Shown one piece after another: positions 59,790 to 64,000 of a stretch of 64,000 nt of DNA. The first letter of the stretch is position 1; each line of letters starts with the position of its first letter. Source of the stretch: Erodium maritimum (Eukaryota; Streptophyta; Magnoliopsida; Geraniales; Geraniaceae); assembly GCA_963921825.1 (NCBI GenBank), contig OY997591.1, forward strand, positions 41,747,825 to 41,811,824. The letters run 5' to 3'. The position numbers were made by a program, and so were the translations under genes. The notes beneath the pieces were generated by a model that saw only the letters and a list, made by a program, of their open reading frames with translations, searched no databases and was not told the DNA's origin.

Positions 59790-60966
59790 TAACCTGATAT
59801 CAATAGTGATAAGATGTTAAACTCTTTCTGCATGCACATGTCCGGGGGTAAATTATAAGGAATCACAACAACGAGCCACATGCTATAAGGTACTCCACTT
59901 GCACCAAATGGACAAAACTCATTTATGGCTACTGCAAGACGCACGTTGCGTTTCTCGTTGTGAAATCTAGGATGTAACCTGTCGAACTCAATCCAGGCTT
60001 CACCATCTGCTGGATGCCTCTAAATGTCAGGATTGATTGCCCTTTTCGCATGCCACTTCATTTTTTGTGCAATGTCGGGCGAACTGTACAGCTTCTGCAA
60101 TTGTTCTATGATGGAAAAGTGCCTAACGATTTTCTTCGCCTTGCCTACCATATCGTAGCGAGGTTCAAAACAAATACGACATTCTGTCAAATGTATATTT
60201 TCAGCGTAGTATAAATAACAACTAGATTCACAAGCATCATATGTTTCATAACCTAACCCAACATCCTTCACCACTTTCTGCGCCTCAGCAAACGATTTTG
60301 GATAAGTGTTCGGATGAGGAAAGTTTTTCGTATTCATTATATACATTTCGTCAGACGCGTTATTCGACACCTTGTATTTTTCTTTATAGGACATCAATTC
60401 CATAATGGTTGTCAATGTATCGGAACCAGTGCATCCCTCGTACAACGGTGTTTGATACACACTTAATAATCTCTTGTATATGTCTGCATCTTCCCTTGCA
60501 ACCGTCTCATCGATATCATACTCATCAAAATCATCAATTCTATTATCACTCGTGTCACGATATGGAAATGCATTTTCCACATACTCCCTTGTTGCATCGT
60601 AATCACCGGATGATGATGCCTCATTGTTATAAATATAATCATTATGATCGGATAATGACGCATGATATCTAGCCATCTCCTGAATATTTTCCAATCTAGA
60701 TTCCTCTTCAGTAGGCATGAGGTGATCTTCCCCGTGATACTCCCAAATATCGTAATTTGTCATAATACCAATCCCTTTACTAGTTAAATGATTCATCAAT
60801 ACATCGTATTTCCAAAAACAATGGTTCGTACAATTTCGTCATGGACATCGAAAGTGATCATTCACACCGAAGTTTTACCATTAACAATGACATGGTCGAG
60901 AAACCCCAAAACACCTTTCACATGCCTTGGATCATCTCTTGGCAACTTCATCCAACTTCTATCCAC
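59790..60966 (-). pseudogene. TNP2-type CACTA transposase, N-terminal part
   Basis: Minus-strand similarity begins after an acceptor-like TGTGTAG at about 60966 with DRSWMKLPRDDPRHVKGVL and FLDHVIVNGK, the classical TNP2 start. It continues with IWEYHGED, SLDELMSYKEKYKVSN-like text (ELMSYKEKYKVSNNASDEM), YPKSFAEAQKVVKDVGLGY, YYAENIHLTECRICFEPRY, then HPADGEAWIEFDRLHPRFHN and RNVRLAVAINEFCPFG, MWLVVVIPYNLPPDMCM. Stops lie at about 60860 and at 60020-60022, and there is a break between 60800 and 60860. The catalytic C-terminal half is missing, replaced by the fold-back element and flanking DNA. Confidence 0.8.
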
Positions 60967-61261
60967 CTACACATATATATGCATATATATAAATAAAAAT
61001 ATTTTCTTCTACAAAACTAAAATATAATAATTAATCAAAATGAGTATGATATTATATATCCTAATCAATCCTAAATATATGCATATTTAATTTAAACAAT
61101 ATATAATATTATATCTATCATAATATTAATCCTAAATATATATATATATATGCATATTTAATTTAAACAATATCATATCGATCATAATCAATCCTAAATA
61201 TATAAATCAAATATACGTCCTTCCACACACTAAAATATATTCACCAAATATATATAAATGG

Positions 61262-61567
61262 CGTTAATAAATGGCGTCGTAGAAGTACTCAACTACTGTG
61301 ACGTCATAAAACGACGTTGTAGAAGTTGACTACTTCTGCGACGTCATAAAACGACATTGTAGCAATTGACTACGACGTTGTAGAAGTTGACTACTTCTGT
61401 GATGTCATAGCATACCCGTCGCATAAGTTAAGTACTTTTGCGACATCATGTTATGATGTCGTAGATGTAGATACTTCTACGACGTCATATCATGACGTCG
61501 CAGAAGTACTTAACTTCTGTGACGCCATAGAAATGGCCCGTGGCCGAAGTGAAAAGCTGGTGTAGTG
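61262..61567 (-). repeat. Right subterminal repeats and end of the CACTA element
   Basis: Copies of ACTTCTGCGACGTCAT and the complement crowd 61265-61535, then the end sequence reads inward as CACTACACCAGCTTTTCACT. This is the promoter side of both minus-strand genes. Confidence 0.85.
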
Positions 61568-62357
61568 ACCTCAACAAACCGACGAGCCCCAACCAGCGTA
61601 GTGTAGGGGAGTAGAGAAGACTAAAAAGATCTACTATATCTAGGGAAAAGGTAGTGAGTTCACAGAAATTAAGCAGGAGAAGGAGAGCATGCCCCAAAAC
61701 AGTAGAGCGCCGAAGGCAGACCAGACCGACACAGGCTTCGGCGAACCAAGCACGGGTTGAACGGACTAAGACCCCCAAGGTCCGGTGAACCAAGCACGGG
61801 CCAAGAATGGGCTGAACAAACTGAGACCCCCGGGCTCCGACGACCCAAGCAAGCACGACAAGAAGATCTTCACCGAAAACCGAATGGAAAGGCTTAGTCC
61901 GCCATAGTGAAGCCTCGTTGGACATTGGGCGACAATGACAGTGAGAACAGATCTGGGCTCAAGAAGAAACAAGGCTAGATTTGGATGGCTCCTTCCAGAT
62001 CTGAGTCCCTAATGGCTAGACAAGGTCCAAGGTCGGAAAGTTTCGAGGAGGGAGGACCAGAAAAGGCAAGGTGGGAGGAACAGACCAGCGAGACAAGGGG
62101 AGGGAAAAACGAGGAGAATGAAAAGGAAATGAGGAGGTGACCTCTGGTGACGTCCATGACCGGAGGCCATGACCGTCTCCAGTAGAGAAGAAGACTAGAT
62201 GAGGGAGACGGCTAGGGTTTGAAATGATCAAAGAGAGAGTGTTTACCAATTTCGTACTTCTCAGACTAAATTATGCTTCATTGTTATGCCTTATTCCCTT
62301 CACGTCCTGACAGAGTTATCCCTATGCCCTGAATACCTTCACGCCATGTAGGCTTTC

Positions 62358-62462
62358 ATGACTATCCTATGTGCAAACTTAAGGGATCTAATCCTATGAA
62401 TATGATTATGCGCATTTGGCTCTTCTCGTGGCTCAACCCAAAAGAATCCGAAGAGATCTCTG
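62358..62462 (+). repeat. 105 bp direct repeat, first copy
   Basis: From ATGACTATCCTATGTGCAAA to AGATCTCTG. Matches 63502-63606 with one visible base difference. Confidence 0.9.
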
Positions 62463-63501
62463 TGATTAGGGTACCTTATCGTAAATAACCCTAAAAGTAA
62501 TAAAGAAAATCAAGCCTGAGGGGGGGGGGGACAACTTTATGGTAAAGTGTTTCTGGATTTGGAGTACTCACCGCTTCCCTGTCTGATCGACCGGTACTTT
62601 ACTATTATATTGTTTGTTGAAGTGTTGATTGAGTTTTCATGTATGAACTTACAAGTATTCCCTTTTTCTCTTAGAGGCGACCTTACACCTTCAACATTCT
62701 GTCTATCTGCGAGGGAAATCTAAAGATAGTCCCGCATTCGCAACAACATCACACAAAACACTAGAATCTCTAATAGATTTTAGATTTTTAACATGCCATA
62801 CTAGAAAGCAAGATCTTAAAATTGACTAGAAACTCTATTAGATTTTGAGATGCATCTTCCCCTTGTCCATCTGCTCCGTCAACATTGAATAACTATTGAA
62901 GGTTGTCAAAAATTTTGTTCGTGATGGATATGCTCGAAGAACTAAGAAGAGTAGATTTGAGTTGATTTGTTGAGGGACAAGGCTCTCTTTTTCCTCTCTC
63001 CTTCTTCATTCTTTCATCACATCCAACAAGTTCTTTGGACTTACCTTCTCCGCCGCGGCTTCTCCTTCCGTCGTCGGTCGATGAGCTTCACTAAATATTT
63101 CTTGATCTCCTTGTCCAATTTAAATGAATGGTAGTGACCTAGGTGTTGGGCTGAGTCGATGGCGACGAATCCGGTGGTGGGCAAATAGGTTGTTGGGTTA
63201 GGGGCGATGGAGAAGATTAGGGTTAGGTTTGCTTTTAAAAAAATAATTAAATTTAAAAAATGAATGAAAATGTAAAAAAAAAATACTGAGAAAATTCATA
63301 ATATAATTAATTAATTTTTTTTAGCATAATGGTAGTTCATCTTTTGAAGAAATACAAGTAAGAACATAAGAACGTAAAGAAGGACTAGAACTATAATTAG
63401 ATCTTATCAGTTATGAAACGCTAATCTTGAAACAAGAACCGCCGTTTTACATTGCAGCTTTAAAATAATGCAGTGAAACACATAAGAAATACATACACAA
63501 T

Positions 63502-63606
63502 ATGACTATCCTATGTGCAAACTTAAGGGATCTAATCCTATGAATATGATTATGCGCATTTGGCTCTTCTCGTGGCTCAACCCAAAAGAATCCGAGGAGA
63601 TCTCTG
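63502..63606 (+). repeat. 105 bp direct repeat, second copy
   Basis: Second copy of the repeat at 62358-62462, 1144 bp to the right. The flanks on both sides of each copy differ. Confidence 0.9.
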
Positions 63607-64000
63607 CGAAAAGGAGGAGTAGGATCAAAGAACAAGCCGCTGCTCCTCATCTACGTCCTACGATCATCAGGGCCCATGTCCGGCGCACCCAGGTTCTACT
63701 TCGTTGATGTTGCTTCCCAAACCACGATATACTCATGCCCTCCACAAACCACCGGAGAACAGCTCTAGAATAGCTTCGATTTTTAGCCCTACAAAATAGA
63801 TATAAAAAATGGCTAGGTCGACCCAAACCCGAGAGACCCACCGCCAAAAACCCAAGAGGGATAATAGACGACTAGATCGATCCAAAACAGGTTGATCCAT
63901 CGACGAAAGTTCAAAGGGATGAATAGTCCATATATGCTAAACGAAAAACAAACGTTGAGAAATTAACAGAAGAAAATAGTGATTTAAGTAAGGTACTAAA

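Larger units (their letters stand above)
56785..61567 (-). mobile_element. Defective CACTA (En/Spm) DNA transposon
   Basis: Ends are CACTACAAGGG on the left and, reading inward from the right, CACTACACCAGC. The 3 bp target duplication is ACC on both sides (56782-56784 and 61568-61570). Subterminal regions are full of CTTCTGCGACGTCATA-type repeats in both directions. Both CACTA genes lie on the minus strand: TNP2-like transposase remains at 59790-60966 and a second gene at 57258-58983. The transposase lacks most of its catalytic region and has stops, so the element cannot move itself, though its ends look complete. A fold-back element sits between the two genes. Confidence 0.9.
61568..64000. 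other. Anonymous DNA right of the CACTA element
   Basis: No supportable gene. The GC-richer stretch 61568-62270 is open for up to 146 codons on the minus strand without any motif. Homopolymers occur at 62520-62530 (G) and in the AT-rich part 63230-63330. The only clear structure is the separated 105 bp repeat at 62358 and 63502. Confidence 0.5.

Noticed and set aside
61485-62249. Minus-strand frames of 68-146 codons right of the CACTA element
   Set aside because: The first overlaps the transposon end, and none has a motif or a plausible start context.

Overview
This is a window of plant nuclear DNA, most likely from a eudicot, although the species cannot be named from the sequence. The evidence is: introns with GT-AG borders; plant gene families (a two-RRM glycine-rich hnRNP and a cyclopropane-fatty-acid synthase); and mobile-element families typical of angiosperms (Tekay/Del Ty3 chromoviruses with initiator-tRNA-Met primer sites, a FAR1-type/Ulp1 Mutator-like element, a CACTA element, and a fold-back element). 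The window is repeat-rich. Only one gene, the hnRNP on the minus strand at about 52.9-54.7 kb, looks intact.

Layout. 1-5288: the 3' part of a broken Tekay-like Ty3 element on the plus strand, ending in a 3.36 kb LTR. 5289-8233: AT-rich non-coding DNA with a TGTAAC/GTTACA motif and a 296 bp tandem repeat. 8234-44101: the decayed body of a DNA transposon of the Mutator-like type. It carries a Ulp1-like cysteine protease gene on the plus strand, split into pieces, and the C-terminal part of a FAR1/MuDR-type transposase on the minus strand. The two converge near 42.8 kb. Tekay-type insertions have blown this body apart. One is a solo LTR (11518-24970, duplication GTTTG) that is itself interrupted by a gag-only element (11837-21950). 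The other is a pol-bearing element (25909-40997, duplication GGCTA) whose right LTR is interrupted by a second gag-only element (31711-40417, duplication CTCTT). A 1.39 kb direct repeat lies at 9416-10801 and again at 44102-48658, the second copy split by another solo LTR (45255-48431, duplication AGTCA). Outside these copies lie 172 bp inverted repeats.

48833-64000 is less disturbed. It holds a small LINE-like remnant, an intron-bearing but broken cyclopropane-fatty-acid synthase copy, the hnRNP gene with a probably long spliced 3' UTR, a GC-rich open frame of unknown worth, a complete-ended but defective CACTA element (56785-61567, duplication ACC) containing a fold-back element, and about 2.4 kb of anonymous DNA with a separated 105 bp repeat.

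The most interesting material is (a) the Ulp1 plus FAR1-type transposon body; (b) the gag-only Tekay derivatives with LTRs over 3 kb, whose LTRs carry minisatellites that differ between subfamilies; and (c) the unexplained arrangement of inverted repeats outside direct repeats across 39.7 kb. All identities are judged by eye from family motifs. No search was run.
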